A stretch of DNA of 64,000 bases from assembly GCF_009729095.1 (NCBI RefSeq), contig NZ_VTGX01000002.1, positions 1,302,001 to 1,366,000 on the forward strand. Reading direction: 5' to 3'. Shown one piece after another: positions 55,136 to 64,000 of the stretch. The notes beneath the pieces are model-generated. The model was given only the letters and a program-made list of their open reading frames with translations. It was not told the DNA's origin and did no database searches. Made by a program: the position numbers and the translations under genes. Source of the stretch: Mycolicibacterium sp. CBMA 247. Lineage in GTDB: Bacteria > Actinomycetota > Actinomycetes > Mycobacteriales > Mycobacteriaceae. Numbering within the stretch: position 1 is the stretch's first letter; every line of letters begins with the position of its first letter.

Positions 55136-56275
55136 GTGAAGCTCATCAGCATTGGCAAGAGTGTTGGCAAGCCGTTCGGCGTTGCGCTTTCGGCGACGGC
55201 AATCGCGGCACTCACGCTGACCGCGTGCGGCAGCGACAACAACGCCGCAGGCACGAGCTCGGCCGCCGCGGGCACCAACTCGGCCGCGTCGGCGCAGTGC
55301 GGCGGCAAGAACTCTCTGACGGCCGAGGGCTCGACGGCTCAGCAGAATGCGATTGCGGAGTTCAACAAGGTGTGGGGCCAGGTGTGCTCCGGCAAGAACC
55401 TGGCCTACAACCCGACCGGTTCGGGCGCGGGTGTGGATCAGTTCATCGCCAAGCAGGTCGACTTCGCCGGCTCCGACTCGGCGCTCAAGGACGATCAGGT
55501 CACCAAGGCCGCCGCGCGCTGTGGTGGCAACGAGGCGTGGAACCTGCCGCTGGTGTTCGGCCCGGTCGCGCTGGCCTACAGCGTCGAGGGCGTCGACAAG
55601 CTCGTCGTTAACCCTGAGGTGCTCGCCAAGATCTTCCAGGGCCAGATCAAGAAGTGGAATGACCCGGAGGTGGCCGCGCTCAACGCCGGCACCACCCTGC
55701 CGGACCTGGACATCAAGCCGATTTACCGGTCGGATTCCTCGGGCACCACCGACAACTTCCAGAAGTACCTGGCCGCAGCCGCGCCGCAGACCTGGACCAA
55801 GGGTGCGGGCAAGGAGTTCCAGGGCGGGGCCGGTGAGGGCGCGCAGAAGTCCTCCGGTGTGGTGCAGGCCGTGCAGGCCACCCCCGGCTCGATCGGCTAC
55901 GTCGAGAAGAGCCCGGCCGCCGCGGCCGGTCTGCCCTACGCCCAGATCGACAGTGGTGCCGGCGCGGTCGCGCTGGATGACCAGTCGACCACCAAGGCCG
56001 TCGGTGCTGCCAAGTTCAAGGGTGACGGCAAGGACCTCGTCCTGGATCTGAACGCGCTGTACGCGTCCAAGGAAGCCGGCGTTTACCCGTTGGTGCTGGC
56101 CACCTACGAGATCGTTTGCTCCAAGGGCTATGGCGCCGACACCGCCGCGGCCGTCAAGTCCTTCCTGACCGTGGCTGCCAACGAGGGCCAGGCCAGCCTG
56201 TCGCAGGCCGGATACATCGCGCTGCCCGACGAGTTCAAGCAGCGCCTGCTGACCTCAGTCGAGTCCATCGCGTAG
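55136..56275 (+). CDS. pstS: Phosphate-binding lipoprotein
   Basis: 379-aa periplasmic phosphate receptor of the Pst ABC system. The signal peptide ends in lipobox LTAC (LTLTACGSD), followed by an Ala/Ser/Asn linker and the phosphate-binding fold (GSTAQQNAIAEFNKVW, GSGAGVDQF, GSDSALKDDQ, SDSSGTTDNFQKYL). It heads the pstS-C-A-B operon. GTG at 55136 is preferred to GTG 55127 because it directly precedes the Lys-rich signal start KLISIGKS. Confidence 0.95.
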   Translation: MKLISIGKSVGKPFGVALSATAIAALTLTACGSDNNAAGTSSAAAGTNSAASAQCGGKNSLTAEGSTAQQNAIAEFNKVWGQVCSGKNLAYNPTGSGAGVDQFIAKQVDFAGSDSALKDDQVTKAAARCGGNEAWNLPLVFGPVALAYSVEGVDKLVVNPEVLAKIFQGQIKKWNDPEVAALNAGTTLPDLDIKPIYRSDSSGTTDNFQKYLAAAAPQTWTKGAGKEFQGGAGEGAQKSSGVVQAVQATPGSIGYVEKSPAAAAGLPYAQIDSGAGAVALDDQSTTKAVGAAKFKGDGKDLVLDLNALYASKEAGVYPLVLATYEIVCSKGYGADTAAAVKSFLTVAANEGQASLSQAGYIALPDEFKQRLLTSVESIA

Positions 56276-56329
56276 TAGCCCGGCTGGCGTTGAAGGACGA
56301 ATCTGGGCGAGGATGGGTTTTCCGACCAC

Positions 56330-57385
56330 ATGACTAACAGGGGCCCTGACGGGACAACAGTGACAACGCCGAATCCAGCTGATTCCGGGTCGGGGGAGAC
56401 GCTCGCCTCCCCCTTCCCCGAGCCAGAACCCATCTCTACCAATCCGTCCAAGGGAGCCAAGGTCCGCCTCGGCGACCGAATTTTCCGTGGGCTGGCCGAA
56501 GGCTCGGGCATCCTGATCGTCGCGCTCATCGCGGCGATCGGGGTGTTCCTGCTCTGGCGCGCAGTTCCGGCGCTGACCCGCAACGAGGAGAACTTCTTCC
56601 TCTACGGCGGCAACTGGATCACCACCGACACGTCGGCGATGCACTTCGGCATCTTCGAGCTCCTGCAGGTGACAGTGTTCGTCTCACTGTTCGCCCTGGT
56701 GTTGGCGATGCCGGTGGCCTTGGGCATCGCGATCTATCTCACCCAGTACTCCTCGCGGCGGCTGGCCGGGCCGCTGGCCTACCTGGTGGACCTGCTGGCC
56801 GCCGTGCCGTCCATCGTCTACGGCGTGTGGGGCCTGTACGTGCTGGCGCCGGCGATCAAACCGTTTGCGGTGTGGCTCAATACCCACCTGAACTGGCTGT
56901 TCTTGTTCAAGACCGGTAATGCCTCGGTGGCCGGTGGTGGCACCATCTTCACCGCAGGCATCGTGTTGGCGGTGATGATCCTGCCGATCATCACGGCGGT
57001 GTCCCGCGAGGTGTTCACCCAGACCCCGCGCGGCCAGATCGAGGCGGCGCTGGCGCTGGGCGCCACCCGCTGGGAAGTGGTGCGCACGACGGTGCTGCCC
57101 TTCGGCCTGTCCGGGTACATCAGCGGCGCCATGCTGGGTCTGGGCCGCGCGCTCGGTGAGACCATCGCGCTGCTGATCGTCCTGCGCGGCACCCAGACCG
57201 CGTTCAGCTGGTCGCTGTTCGACGGCGGCTATACCTTTGCCAGCAAAATCGCCGCCACCGCAAGCGAATTCAACGACCAGTACAAGGCGGGCGCCTACAT
57301 CGCCGCCGGCCTGGTGCTGTTCATCCTCACCTTCGTGGTGAACTCGCTGGCCCGTGCCGCGGTCTCCGGAAAGGGGCGCTCATGA
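56330..57385 (+). CDS. pstC: Phosphate ABC permease PstC
   Basis: 351-aa permease with six membrane segments after a long charged N-terminal tail (about 65 residues). The EAA-loop motif is [25 protein letters not shown]. It overlaps pstA by 4 bp. Together with PstA it forms the membrane channel of the Pst importer. Confidence 0.96.
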   Translation: MTNRGPDGTTVTTPNPADSGSGETLASPFPEPEPISTNPSKGAKVRLGDRIFRGLAEGSGILIVALIAAIGVFLLWRAVPALTRNEENFFLYGGNWITTDTSAMHFGIFELLQVTVFVSLFALVLAMPVALGIAIYLTQYSSRRLAGPLAYLVDLLAAVPSIVYGVWGLYVLAPAIKPFAVWLNTHLNWLFLFKTGNASVAGGGTIFTAGIVLAVMILPIITAVSREVFTQTPRGQIEAALALGATRWEVVRTTVLPFGLSGYISGAMLGLGRALGETIALLIVLRGTQTAFSWSLFDGGYTFASKIAATASEFNDQYKAGAYIAAGLVLFILTFVVNSLARAAVSGKGRS

Positions 57386-58296
57386 CCTCCACTCTCGAGC
57401 GGCCGGTCAAGGCGCCCGCGTTCCAGGGCGTGAGTTTGCGTCGCAAGCTGACCAATCACCTCGCCACGGTGCTGGTGACCCTGTCGTTGTTGGTCGCCCT
57501 GGTACCGCTGGTCTGGGTGCTGTACTCGGTGATCGTCCGGGGGTGGGCCGCATTGAGCTCGTCCACGTGGTTCACCAATTCCCAGGCCGGGATGACCACC
57601 TTCATCGCCGGTGGCGGCGCCTACCACGCGATCGTCGGCACCCTGCTGCAGGGCATCGTGTGCTCGCTGATCTCGATTCCGATCGGCGTGATGGTGGGTG
57701 TGTACCTGGTCGAGTACGGCGGTGGTACCCGGCTGGGCAAGGTCACCACATTCATGGTGGACATCCTCACCGGTGTGCCCTCGATCGTCGCCGCGTTGTT
57801 CATCTACGCGTTGTGGGTGGCCACATTCGGGTTCGGCCGGTCCGGGTTCGCCGTGTCACTGTCGTTGGTGCTGTTGATGATCCCGGTGATCGTGCGGGCC
57901 ACCGAGGAGATGCTGCGCATCGTGCCGATGGATCTGCGCGAGGCCAGTTACGCGCTGGGCGTGCCGAAATGGAAGACCATCGTCCGGATCGTGATCCCGA
58001 CGGCGCTGTCGGGCATCGTCACCGGGATCATGCTGGCGCTGGCCCGGGTGATGGGTGAGACCGCGCCGCTGCTGATCCTGGTCGGCTATGCCCAGGCGAT
58101 GAACTTCGACATGTTCGGCGGGTTCATGGGGTCGCTGCCGGGCATGATGTACGACCAGATCTCGGCGGGGGCAGGCGCCAACCCGGTGCCCACCGACCGG
58201 CTGTGGGGTGCGGCGCTGACGCTGATCTTGCTGATCGCACTGCTCAATATCGGCGCTCGCGCGGTCGCCAAATTCTTTTCCCCCAAGAAGGTGTAG
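57382..58296 (+). CDS. pstA: Phosphate ABC permease PstA
   Basis: 304-aa permease with six membrane segments and [25 protein letters not shown] as its EAA loop. ATG overlaps the pstC stop by 4 bp; pstB follows after 9 bp. Confidence 0.96.
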   Translation: MTSTLERPVKAPAFQGVSLRRKLTNHLATVLVTLSLLVALVPLVWVLYSVIVRGWAALSSSTWFTNSQAGMTTFIAGGGAYHAIVGTLLQGIVCSLISIPIGVMVGVYLVEYGGGTRLGKVTTFMVDILTGVPSIVAALFIYALWVATFGFGRSGFAVSLSLVLLMIPVIVRATEEMLRIVPMDLREASYALGVPKWKTIVRIVIPTALSGIVTGIMLALARVMGETAPLLILVGYAQAMNFDMFGGFMGSLPGMMYDQISAGAGANPVPTDRLWGAALTLILLIALLNIGARAVAKFFSPKKV

Positions 58297-58305
58297 GAGC
58301 TATCG

Positions 58306-59082
58306 ATGGCCAAGCGGCTGGATCTCAAGGACGTCAACATCTACTACGGCGCGTTTCATGCCGTTTCCGAGGTCTCGCTGTCGGTGCAGCCGCGCAGCGT
58401 GATGGCCTTCATCGGCCCGTCGGGCTGCGGTAAGTCGACGGTTCTGCGCACGCTGAACCGCATGCACGAGGTGATCCCCGGGGCTCGCGTCGAGGGCTCG
58501 GTGCTGCTCGATGGTGAGGACATCTACGGCGCCGGCGTGGACCCGGTCGGTGTGCGTAAGACCATCGGCATGGTGTTCCAGCGTCCGAATCCGTTCCCCA
58601 CCATGTCGATTCGTGACAATGTGGTGGCCGGGCTCAAGCTGCAAGGGGTGCGCAACCGCAAGACCCTCGACGAGGTCGCCGAGCGTTCGCTGCGCGGTGC
58701 CAACCTGTGGAACGAGGTCAAGGACCGCCTGGACAAGCCCGGCGGTGGCCTGTCGGGTGGTCAGCAGCAGCGGTTGTGCATCGCCCGCGCCATCGCGGTG
58801 CAGCCCGACGTACTGCTGATGGATGAGCCCTGCTCGGCGCTCGATCCGATCTCCACGCTGGCCATCGAGGATCTGATCTCCACGCTCAAGCAGGATTTCA
58901 CCATCGTCATCGTCACCCACAACATGCAGCAGGCCGCCCGGGTGAGCGATCAGACCGCGTTCTTCAACCTCGAGGCCACCGGTAAGCCCGGCAGGCTGAT
59001 CGAGATCGACGACACCGAGAAGATCTTCTCCAACCCCACCCAGAAGGCCACCGAGGACTACATCTCCGGCCGCTTCGGCTGA
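58306..59082 (+). CDS. pstB: Phosphate ABC ATPase (PstB/PhoT)
   Basis: 258-aa ATP-binding subunit. Walker [10 protein letters not shown], the signature [16 protein letters not shown], Walker [14 protein letters not shown] and the switch His in VTHNMQQ are all present. It powers the PstSCA importer. In M. tuberculosis the corresponding place after mshD holds phoT (Rv0820) alone as I recall; here the complete pst operon is present. Confidence 0.97.
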   Translation: MAKRLDLKDVNIYYGAFHAVSEVSLSVQPRSVMAFIGPSGCGKSTVLRTLNRMHEVIPGARVEGSVLLDGEDIYGAGVDPVGVRKTIGMVFQRPNPFPTMSIRDNVVAGLKLQGVRNRKTLDEVAERSLRGANLWNEVKDRLDKPGGGLSGGQQQRLCIARAIAVQPDVLLMDEPCSALDPISTLAIEDLISTLKQDFTIVIVTHNMQQAARVSDQTAFFNLEATGKPGRLIEIDDTEKIFSNPTQKATEDYISGRFG

Positions 59083-59106
59083 TTTCGGCTGCCCGCGTCT
59101 GGTGCG

Positions 59107-60081
59107 TCAGGGAGTCAGCACCACGCGGGTTCCCGAGGGCTCGCTGCCTGACCAAACCTCGGTGACGTCTGCCAATGCCCTTGGCTGGGTGCGCAATTCG
59201 AGCTGGCAGGCGGCGACCATCGCGAACAGCCGGGGCAATGCCTCGGTGCGGGCCTGCATCAACACCTCGGGCGGCACGCTGCCGATGCCGACCCCGCTCA
59301 AGGTGATCCCGGTGCCGCGCAGCACCCCGGCGTCCAGTGGCAGTGTCGGCCCGGTCATCGACCCGATCTGCACGAACCGGGTCGGGTGGTAGTGCGCGGC
59401 CGGATGGCTGGCGGCCAGGGCGGTGAGCACCTCGGCGGCGGGCTCTCCCCACAGGTAGTCGAGCACCGCGTCGAAGGGGCGCCGGGCGTGCATCTCGGCC
59501 ACCTGGGCGCCCAGGTCCTGTTCGCCGAGGGCGATCGTGGCGTGGGCGCCGGCCGACCGCAGCCAGGCCAGCCGATCGGTGTTTCGTCCGGCGGCCACCA
59601 CCGCCTCGGCACCGAACATTGTGGTGGCCAACTGCACTGCCATGGAACCGGTTACGCCGGTGGCGCCCAGCACCAGAACGTGATCGCCGGGTTTGACCGC
59701 CGCGGCGTGCGACAGTGCGGTCCAGGCGGAGATGCCCGGGTTGGGCAGGGCGGCTGCGGTCACCGAGTCCACGTGCTCGGGGATGTCGACACCGCCGTGC
59801 GGGTCGACCAGCGCGCGCTGCGCCATCATTCCCGAGTAACCCAGCGCCCCGGTGTATATGCGACGGCCGTCGGCGAGCCGGGCGACACCGTCGACGCCGG
59901 GAATGGCCGGAAGTTGGATCTCCTTGCTGGCGTAGTGTTTTCCCGATACCAGGGCCCGGGTGAGGTTGGTCAGTGCCGACGCTTCGACAGCTGCCACCTC
60001 GGCGCCGTCGCGCGGTTCGGGCTCGGGCACTTCGGTGTAGACGGGGTGGTGGCCCCAATCGGTGACCAATGCGGCCAACAT
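59107..60081 (-). CDS. MDR-family quinone oxidoreductase/alcohol dehydrogenase
   Basis: 324-aa medium-chain dehydrogenase/reductase without the structural zinc cysteines. The cofactor motif is LVLGATGVTGSMAVQLA; GVDGVARLADGR and NPGISAWTAL are the substrate-domain motifs. It is divergent from a MarR gene that shares three repeated operator-like sequences. It probably reduces an enone or quinone when the MarR ligand is present. Confidence 0.88.
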   Translation of the reverse strand: MLAALVTDWGHHPVYTEVPEPEPRDGAEVAAVEASALTNLTRALVSGKHYASKEIQLPAIPGVDGVARLADGRRIYTGALGYSGMMAQRALVDPHGGVDIPEHVDSVTAAALPNPGISAWTALSHAAAVKPGDHVLVLGATGVTGSMAVQLATTMFGAEAVVAAGRNTDRLAWLRSAGAHATIALGEQDLGAQVAEMHARRPFDAVLDYLWGEPAAEVLTALAASHPAAHYHPTRFVQIGSMTGPTLPLDAGVLRGTGITLSGVGIGSVPPEVLMQARTEALPRLFAMVAACQLELRTQPRALADVTEVWSGSEPSGTRVVLTP

Positions 60082-60101
60082 GGCGGCTCCTTCGGGTGCT
60101 T

Positions 60102-60115
60102 TGGTTTCCGGAAAT
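60102..60115. promoter_or_regulatory. MarR operator-like repeat 1
   Basis: TGGTTTCCGGAAAT, an inverted repeat around CCGG, 20 bp from the MDR start. It is the first of three TGGTTTC-N-GAAA copies in the 90-bp divergent gap. Confidence 0.55.
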
Positions 60116-60116
60116 A

Positions 60117-60132
60117 TGGTTTCTGTGGAAAC
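60117..60132. promoter_or_regulatory. MarR operator-like repeat 2
   Basis: TGGTTTCTGTGGAAAC, the second dyad copy, 1 bp after the first, so both could be bound together on one face of the DNA. Confidence 0.55.
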
Positions 60133-60163
60133 AATCTACTCGCGGCGGTGGTGGGTGGCAAAA

Positions 60164-60179
60164 TGGTTTCCATGAAAAC
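60164..60179. promoter_or_regulatory. MarR operator-like repeat 3
   Basis: TGGTTTCCATGAAAAC, the third dyad copy. It covers the MarR start codon (60172-60174), which points to autorepression. Confidence 0.55.
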
Positions 60180-60690
60180 CAAACTCGAGCTGATCGACGC
60201 CATCACCGGGCTGATGGCCGCGGTGGGTGACCGGCTCGGGAATGACGGGGAGGGTGACGCGGAGCGCGATTTCATGGCCGCCGGAAGCCCGGAGCGGCTG
60301 CAGCAGCTGGTGCGGACGCTACCCACGTCGTCGATGCACCTGCTGGCGGAGATCGCCGAAGGCCCGGTCAGCGTGGTCGGGCTGGCGGCGCGGTCCGGCC
60401 GGCTCAAGGGCACGGTGTCCAAACACGTGCAGCGGCTGGTCGAGGCCGGCCTGGTGGCCCGCACGCCGGTGCCCGGCAACCGCAAGGAGATCGAACTCGG
60501 CCTGACCGCCGACGGTGAACTGGTCGCCGGCGTGCACCGCCAACTGCATGACGAGATGAACCGCGGAACCCGCGATTTCCTGCTGCGTTACAGCGGTGCG
60601 GACCTGCAGGTGCTGGTCAAAGTGCTGGGGGATCTGGCGGGCGCGCACAAGGACGGGGTCCGTCTGGTGCCGCCCACCGGCCGGCCCTGA
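60172..60690 (+). CDS. MarR-family transcriptional regulator
   Basis: 172-aa MarR protein. The winged helix includes SVVGLAARSGRLKGTVSKHVQRLVEAGLVAR and the wing VPGNRKEIELGLT. ATG at 60172 begins KTKLELIDAITG; ATG at 60163 is an alternative. It is divergent from the MDR oxidoreductase gene with three repeat operators between, and its ligand is unknown. Confidence 0.88.
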   Translation: MKTKLELIDAITGLMAAVGDRLGNDGEGDAERDFMAAGSPERLQQLVRTLPTSSMHLLAEIAEGPVSVVGLAARSGRLKGTVSKHVQRLVEAGLVARTPVPGNRKEIELGLTADGELVAGVHRQLHDEMNRGTRDFLLRYSGADLQVLVKVLGDLAGAHKDGVRLVPPTGRP

Positions 60691-60691
60691 A

Positions 60692-61360
60692 CTACTGCGT
60701 CGAGGAAATCGATTCCCCGTCCGGGTAGGTGCCGGTGACCTGGAAGATGACCCGCCGGGCCACCTCGACGGCGTGATCGGCGAAGCGCTCGTAGAAGCGG
60801 CTCAGCAACGTCACGTCGACGGCCGCGGTCACGCCGTGCTTCCACTCCCGGTCCATCAGCACCGAGAACAGGTGACGATGCAGATCATCCATCGCATCGT
60901 CTTCCTCCTGGATGCGGGCCGCCTTTTCCGGATCCTGGGTGAGCAGCACCTCACGCGCGGCGTGGCCCAATTCGACGGCCACCCGGCCCATCTCGGCGAA
61001 GTAGCCGTTCACTTCCTCGGGCAGCGCATGCTGCGGGTGGCGGCGGCGCGCGATCTTGGCCACGTGCAGCGCCAACGCGCCCATCCGGTCCACATCGGCG
61101 ACGATCTGGATCGACCCCACCACCGAGCGCAGGTCACCGGCAACGGGCGCCTGCAGCGCGAGCAACACGAACGCCGATTCCTCAGCCTGGGTGCTCAGCG
61201 TGCTCATCTGGTCGTGGTCGCTGATGACCTGTTCGGCCAGCGCCAGATCGGCCTGCAAGAGCGCCTGGGTGGCTCGCTCCATGGCGGTACCCGCCAACTC
61301 ACACATGGCTCCGAGTTGGTCCGTCAGTGAACGCAATTGCTCGGTGTACTGGGTACGCAT
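60692..61360 (-). CDS. phoU: Phosphate-signalling protein PhoU
   Basis: 222-aa protein of two three-helix PhoU repeats ([25 protein letters not shown] N half; C half with [23 protein letters not shown]). It signals between the Pst importer and the SenX3-RegX3 two-component system. It is transcribed towards the MarR gene, 1.6 kb from pstB and on the other strand, thus separate from the pst operon. Equivalent of Rv0821c (phoY2). Confidence 0.93.
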   Translation of the reverse strand: MRTQYTEQLRSLTDQLGAMCELAGTAMERATQALLQADLALAEQVISDHDQMSTLSTQAEESAFVLLALQAPVAGDLRSVVGSIQIVADVDRMGALALHVAKIARRRHPQHALPEEVNGYFAEMGRVAVELGHAAREVLLTQDPEKAARIQEEDDAMDDLHRHLFSVLMDREWKHGVTAAVDVTLLSRFYERFADHAVEVARRVIFQVTGTYPDGESISSTQ

Positions 61361-61444
61361 GCTGCAAGATTAGGCGGTCAGTGGCCCTGTCGTCACGATG
61401 CAACGATGAACGAACGGTGAATGCCGCCCGCCCGGGCTGTCGCG

Positions 61445-63796
61445 CTATTCGCAGGTGGTGTCCGCGGCGTTGGTGACGGTCAGGTCCTCCGGAAGGTGCG
61501 TCGGGCTGACGCCGGCGGCTTTCAGCACATGTACCTGCACCTCCGACCCGCTCGGGGACGGTGCGTTCACCGAGTAGAAGTCGGAGCCCAGCACCACCTG
61601 CACCACGTTGCCCATACCGCTCACCCGTTCGATGGTGGGGTTGGCGAACGAGCTGGCCACCGTTGCGGCCGCCTCTTCGTTTCCGGGGGAGAAGAACACC
61701 GTGGTCGCCGGCAGCGCTCCCGGGTAGTCGTCCGGGGCGGTGACGTTGAAGCCGTGCTCCTCCAGCTCGGTGGCCGCAGTGGCGGCCAGGCCGCTCTGGC
61801 CGGTCGAGTTCGATACCTGCACCGTGACCTGCTGCGGTTCGGTGGTGACGGCGTTGACCATCTCACCGCTGCCCGTTGTGGCCGGGGCGGGAGCCGGGGC
61901 CGTGGACTGTGGCGTATGCGAGGGGGCGGCGGCCTGAACCGACGATGTGGTCGATTCCGGGGTGCCGGGGACCGGGGTGTTGTCCGGATTCTTCTCGCCC
62001 GGCAGCGGGTCGTCGTTGATGATCGCGTCGAACAGGGCACGCATATCGTCGGTCCGCGGGACCTCGTTGCCGTATTCGTCGGCATAGCCGACGGTCGGGA
62101 CGGTGACGAAGCTGATCCGGCCGGCATTGACGCCCTGGACGGACTGGCCCAGGTCGACCAGGTCCTTTGTTCTGATGTTGTCGACGTAACTGTCGCTGAT
62201 GAACATGTTGACGACGCTGTTCAGCTTGCTCAGCGAGAAGAAGGTGTCGCGGGAGATCAGCGACCGCAACAGCGATGACAGAAACAGCTGCTGACGTTTG
62301 ATCCGGCCGTAGTCGCTGGTTACCTCGGTGGTGACGTGCCGGGCCCGGACGTAGTTGAGCGCGGTATGGCCGTCGACCATCTGTCGGCCGGCGTTCGCCA
62401 GCACGGTGCCCAGTATTTCGTCCTCCAGCGGCGTGGTGCTGCACACCTCTATGCCGCCGAGAGCGTCGACCATCTTGGAGAATCCGGCGAAGTCGACGGC
62501 CATGAAACGGTTGATCGACAGCCCGGACAGCTTTTGGATCACCTTCACCAGGCATTTGGGGCCGCCGAACGCGTACGCCGAGTTCAGTTTGGTTTCGGTG
62601 TAGACCTCGTCGGGTCCGTAGGTCTCGGAGTCCGAGTCGTACAGCGGGCCATAGGTCGCGGTCTCCGGATTCCACGGCTCGCACTTCATCGGGCTGATCG
62701 ACAGGTCGCGCGGGAACGACACGGCGACGACGCGTTTCCGGCTGGCCGGGATATTCACCAGCATGACGGTGTCGGACCGCACACCGTCGGCGTCCTGGGT
62801 GTTGCCCGCACCCATGTCACTGTTCTGGCCGCTGCGGCTGTCGACGCCGACGATCAGAAAGTTCTCGTCACCGAACTGGGCGTTGGGGTCGAGGATGTCG
62901 CGCGAATTGAGGTCCAGCGCGGCCACCTTGTTGAGGCTGTTGTTCTTCGAGGACTGCCACTGCCAGGCCCCGCCGGTGAGCACCAGGGTGAGGGCCGCGA
63001 TCAGCGCGGCGACGGCCCGTCCGGCCAGCATCACCCGGCGGTTGAGCGGCGGGCGCAGTCCTTCGATCTCGTCGGTGTCTTCGGGATCGTGCTCGTTTGG
63101 CGGCATCCGGCCGGCCCGCCACGCCGGGCGTTGCTGGGGCTCGTCGTCCCCGTAGACCGGGAGGGCCGGGAGCACATCGGTGTCGGCGTCGTCGGTTTCG
63201 GCCTCGCGATGCTCCAGCGAGTCCTCGAACGTTTCCTCGAAGGACTCCGGGTAAATCTCGGCGTCGGGGAAATCTTGGGGCTCGTCGGCTTCGGGGTCGA
63301 CCTGCACCGCTTCGATGACGTCGGTCGGCTCGGGCACCGGCGGGCGGGTGTAGACCGGCGCGGGCACCGGCTCCTGGACGTAGGCCGGTTCAGGTTCTGG
63401 TTCTGGTTCTGGCTGTGGGATGTAGGCCGGTTCGGGCTCGGGCTCGGGCTCCAGGAAGTGGGCCGGCTCCGGTTCGGGTTCCGGCGGTGTATCCGCCAGT
63501 TCTGGTTCTGGTTCTGGTTCGGGCTCAGGCTCGGGGTCGTCGGGTTCCAGCCGGTGCCGGGTCGGTGTGAATCCGGTCCCGGAGACCTTGGCGATCAGAT
63601 CGGCGACAGTTACCCCGTCGGTATGGCTGCCGGTGGGTTCGTCGAGGGGCAAATCATCGGGTAGCGGTCGATCCTGGCGTTCCCACGGCGCGGCGCCTGG
63701 CAAAGGCTGCGGGGATCGGGTAATCCATTGGTTGTCCGATTGATCCGCCGAAGAGTGGCGCCGACGGCCGGGAGTGGCGTTATCACCGTCACTCAT
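61445..63796 (-). CDS. LytR-CpsA-Psr cell-wall ligase with Pro-Glu repeat
   Basis: 783-aa LCP protein that would attach glycopolymers such as arabinogalactan to peptidoglycan. The cytosolic N-terminus (1-250) includes a Pro-Glu tract at about 87-150. A membrane segment (about 255-277) leads to the LCP domain from about 310 ([19 protein letters not shown] with Arg362/Asp363; NALN-type region ALNYVRARH) and a C-terminal LytR_C domain near 660-750 ([28 protein letters not shown]). Equivalent of Rv0822c by recall; longer than that protein because of the repeat region. Confidence 0.9.
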   Translation of the reverse strand: MSDGDNATPGRRRHSSADQSDNQWITRSPQPLPGAAPWERQDRPLPDDLPLDEPTGSHTDGVTVADLIAKVSGTGFTPTRHRLEPDDPEPEPEPEPEPELADTPPEPEPEPAHFLEPEPEPEPAYIPQPEPEPEPEPAYVQEPVPAPVYTRPPVPEPTDVIEAVQVDPEADEPQDFPDAEIYPESFEETFEDSLEHREAETDDADTDVLPALPVYGDDEPQQRPAWRAGRMPPNEHDPEDTDEIEGLRPPLNRRVMLAGRAVAALIAALTLVLTGGAWQWQSSKNNSLNKVAALDLNSRDILDPNAQFGDENFLIVGVDSRSGQNSDMGAGNTQDADGVRSDTVMLVNIPASRKRVVAVSFPRDLSISPMKCEPWNPETATYGPLYDSDSETYGPDEVYTETKLNSAYAFGGPKCLVKVIQKLSGLSINRFMAVDFAGFSKMVDALGGIEVCSTTPLEDEILGTVLANAGRQMVDGHTALNYVRARHVTTEVTSDYGRIKRQQLFLSSLLRSLISRDTFFSLSKLNSVVNMFISDSYVDNIRTKDLVDLGQSVQGVNAGRISFVTVPTVGYADEYGNEVPRTDDMRALFDAIINDDPLPGEKNPDNTPVPGTPESTTSSVQAAAPSHTPQSTAPAPAPATTGSGEMVNAVTTEPQQVTVQVSNSTGQSGLAATAATELEEHGFNVTAPDDYPGALPATTVFFSPGNEEAAATVASSFANPTIERVSGMGNVVQVVLGSDFYSVNAPSPSGSEVQVHVLKAAGVSPTHLPEDLTVTNAADTTCE

Positions 63797-64000
63797 GTGC
63801 TTACCGGCCTCCGACTCTTCGAGCTCGCGCGTGCGCGTCGGTGCGCATCGTTCCCGCGGTGCTACTGGGCGCTGCTGAGGTATTTCTCCTCATCTCTTCT
63901 AGCAGCACTGTGCCGGACTGGCCACTTGAAGCCAGCCGCGGCAAGGTTCCCATCGTACTGAGACATCCCGAGGCAGAGCTAGACCCAACCCGGTGACAGA

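Noticed and set aside
63797..64000. Further gene at the right end
   Set aside because: The plus-strand frame from 63728 lacks family motifs and begins inside the LCP gene; the stretch is probably the promoter of the LCP gene and the edge of the next gene.

Overview
The window is high-GC actinobacterial chromosome. Gene order and protein content point to a rapidly growing mycobacterium (Mycolicibacterium/Mycobacterium). The order of purD, purB, purC, purS, purQ, purL, purF, purM, glnR, mshD, phoU and lcp, with cyp123- and cyp126-like P450s and the encapsulin/DyP pair between them, follows the M. tuberculosis Rv0766c-Rv0822c region as I recall it. Species and locus-tag correspondences are from memory and were not searched. 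I saw no tRNA, rRNA, IS element, prophage or CRISPR array.

Layout. (1) 59-6823: cytochrome P450 and TetR regulator on the minus strand, divergent from a tightly coupled plus-strand catabolic operon (aldehyde dehydrogenase, SDR, 3-hydroxyisobutyrate-type dehydrogenase, carboxymuconolactone-decarboxylase-like protein, and a His/Cys-rich protein of unknown function). Two matching palindromes lie in the divergent promoter. (2) 6866-9482: M15-type lipoprotein, then a P450-TetR pair. (3) 9582-20153: purD, purB and purC separated by a Tat-exported esterase, a TetR, a DUF429-(p)ppGpp-synthetase fusion (RelZ type), cyp126, a DUF1707 protein, a DUF559 nuclease-like protein and a membrane protein. (4) 20150-27610: intact oligopeptidase B, DoxX/TetR pair, glutathione peroxidase, DUF2334 deacetylase-like protein, FAD dehydrogenase, metallo-beta-lactamase-fold hydrolase, secreted protein. 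(5) 27621-32920: purS-purQ, a membrane protein, the encapsulin nanocompartment with its DyP peroxidase cargo, M18 aminopeptidase, VOC protein. (6) 33030-45960: secreted protein, purL followed by two membrane hydrolases, a transporter, an orphan MCE protein, a sterol-carrier-like protein, a DoxX-type membrane protein, purF, purM. (7) 46043-53148: DUF3073, YgfZ-like protein, PabC-like enzyme, a structured RNA region, nitrobindin-type protein, and the sulfur/thiol cluster (sseC2, sulfurtransferase, DUF4395, thioredoxin, lmeA) with a seven-cysteine leader peptide. (8) 53312-63796: GlnR-like regulator, mshD, pstS-C-A-B, MDR oxidoreductase with MarR regulator, phoU, and an LCP cell-wall ligase with a Pro-Glu repeat region.

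How it works together. Eight enzymes or subunits of de novo purine synthesis (PurD, S, Q, L, M, C, B, F) are dispersed in small units. Each unit has a TANNNT -10 box 5-8 nt from its first start codon, so leaderless transcription appears to be the rule for this regulon. purF has in addition a 12-codon leader ORF whose stop overlaps its GTG start. The cysteine-rich leader upstream of the sulfurtransferase operon matches cysteine-responsive attenuation known in mycobacteria. The most interesting unexplained items are the structured RNA with an almost perfect Shine-Dalgarno sequence downstream of pabC, the metal-site-like unknown protein of the first operon, the purF leader ORF, the exact 29-bp tandem duplication in the ygfZ/pabC promoter, and several large intergenic palindromes.
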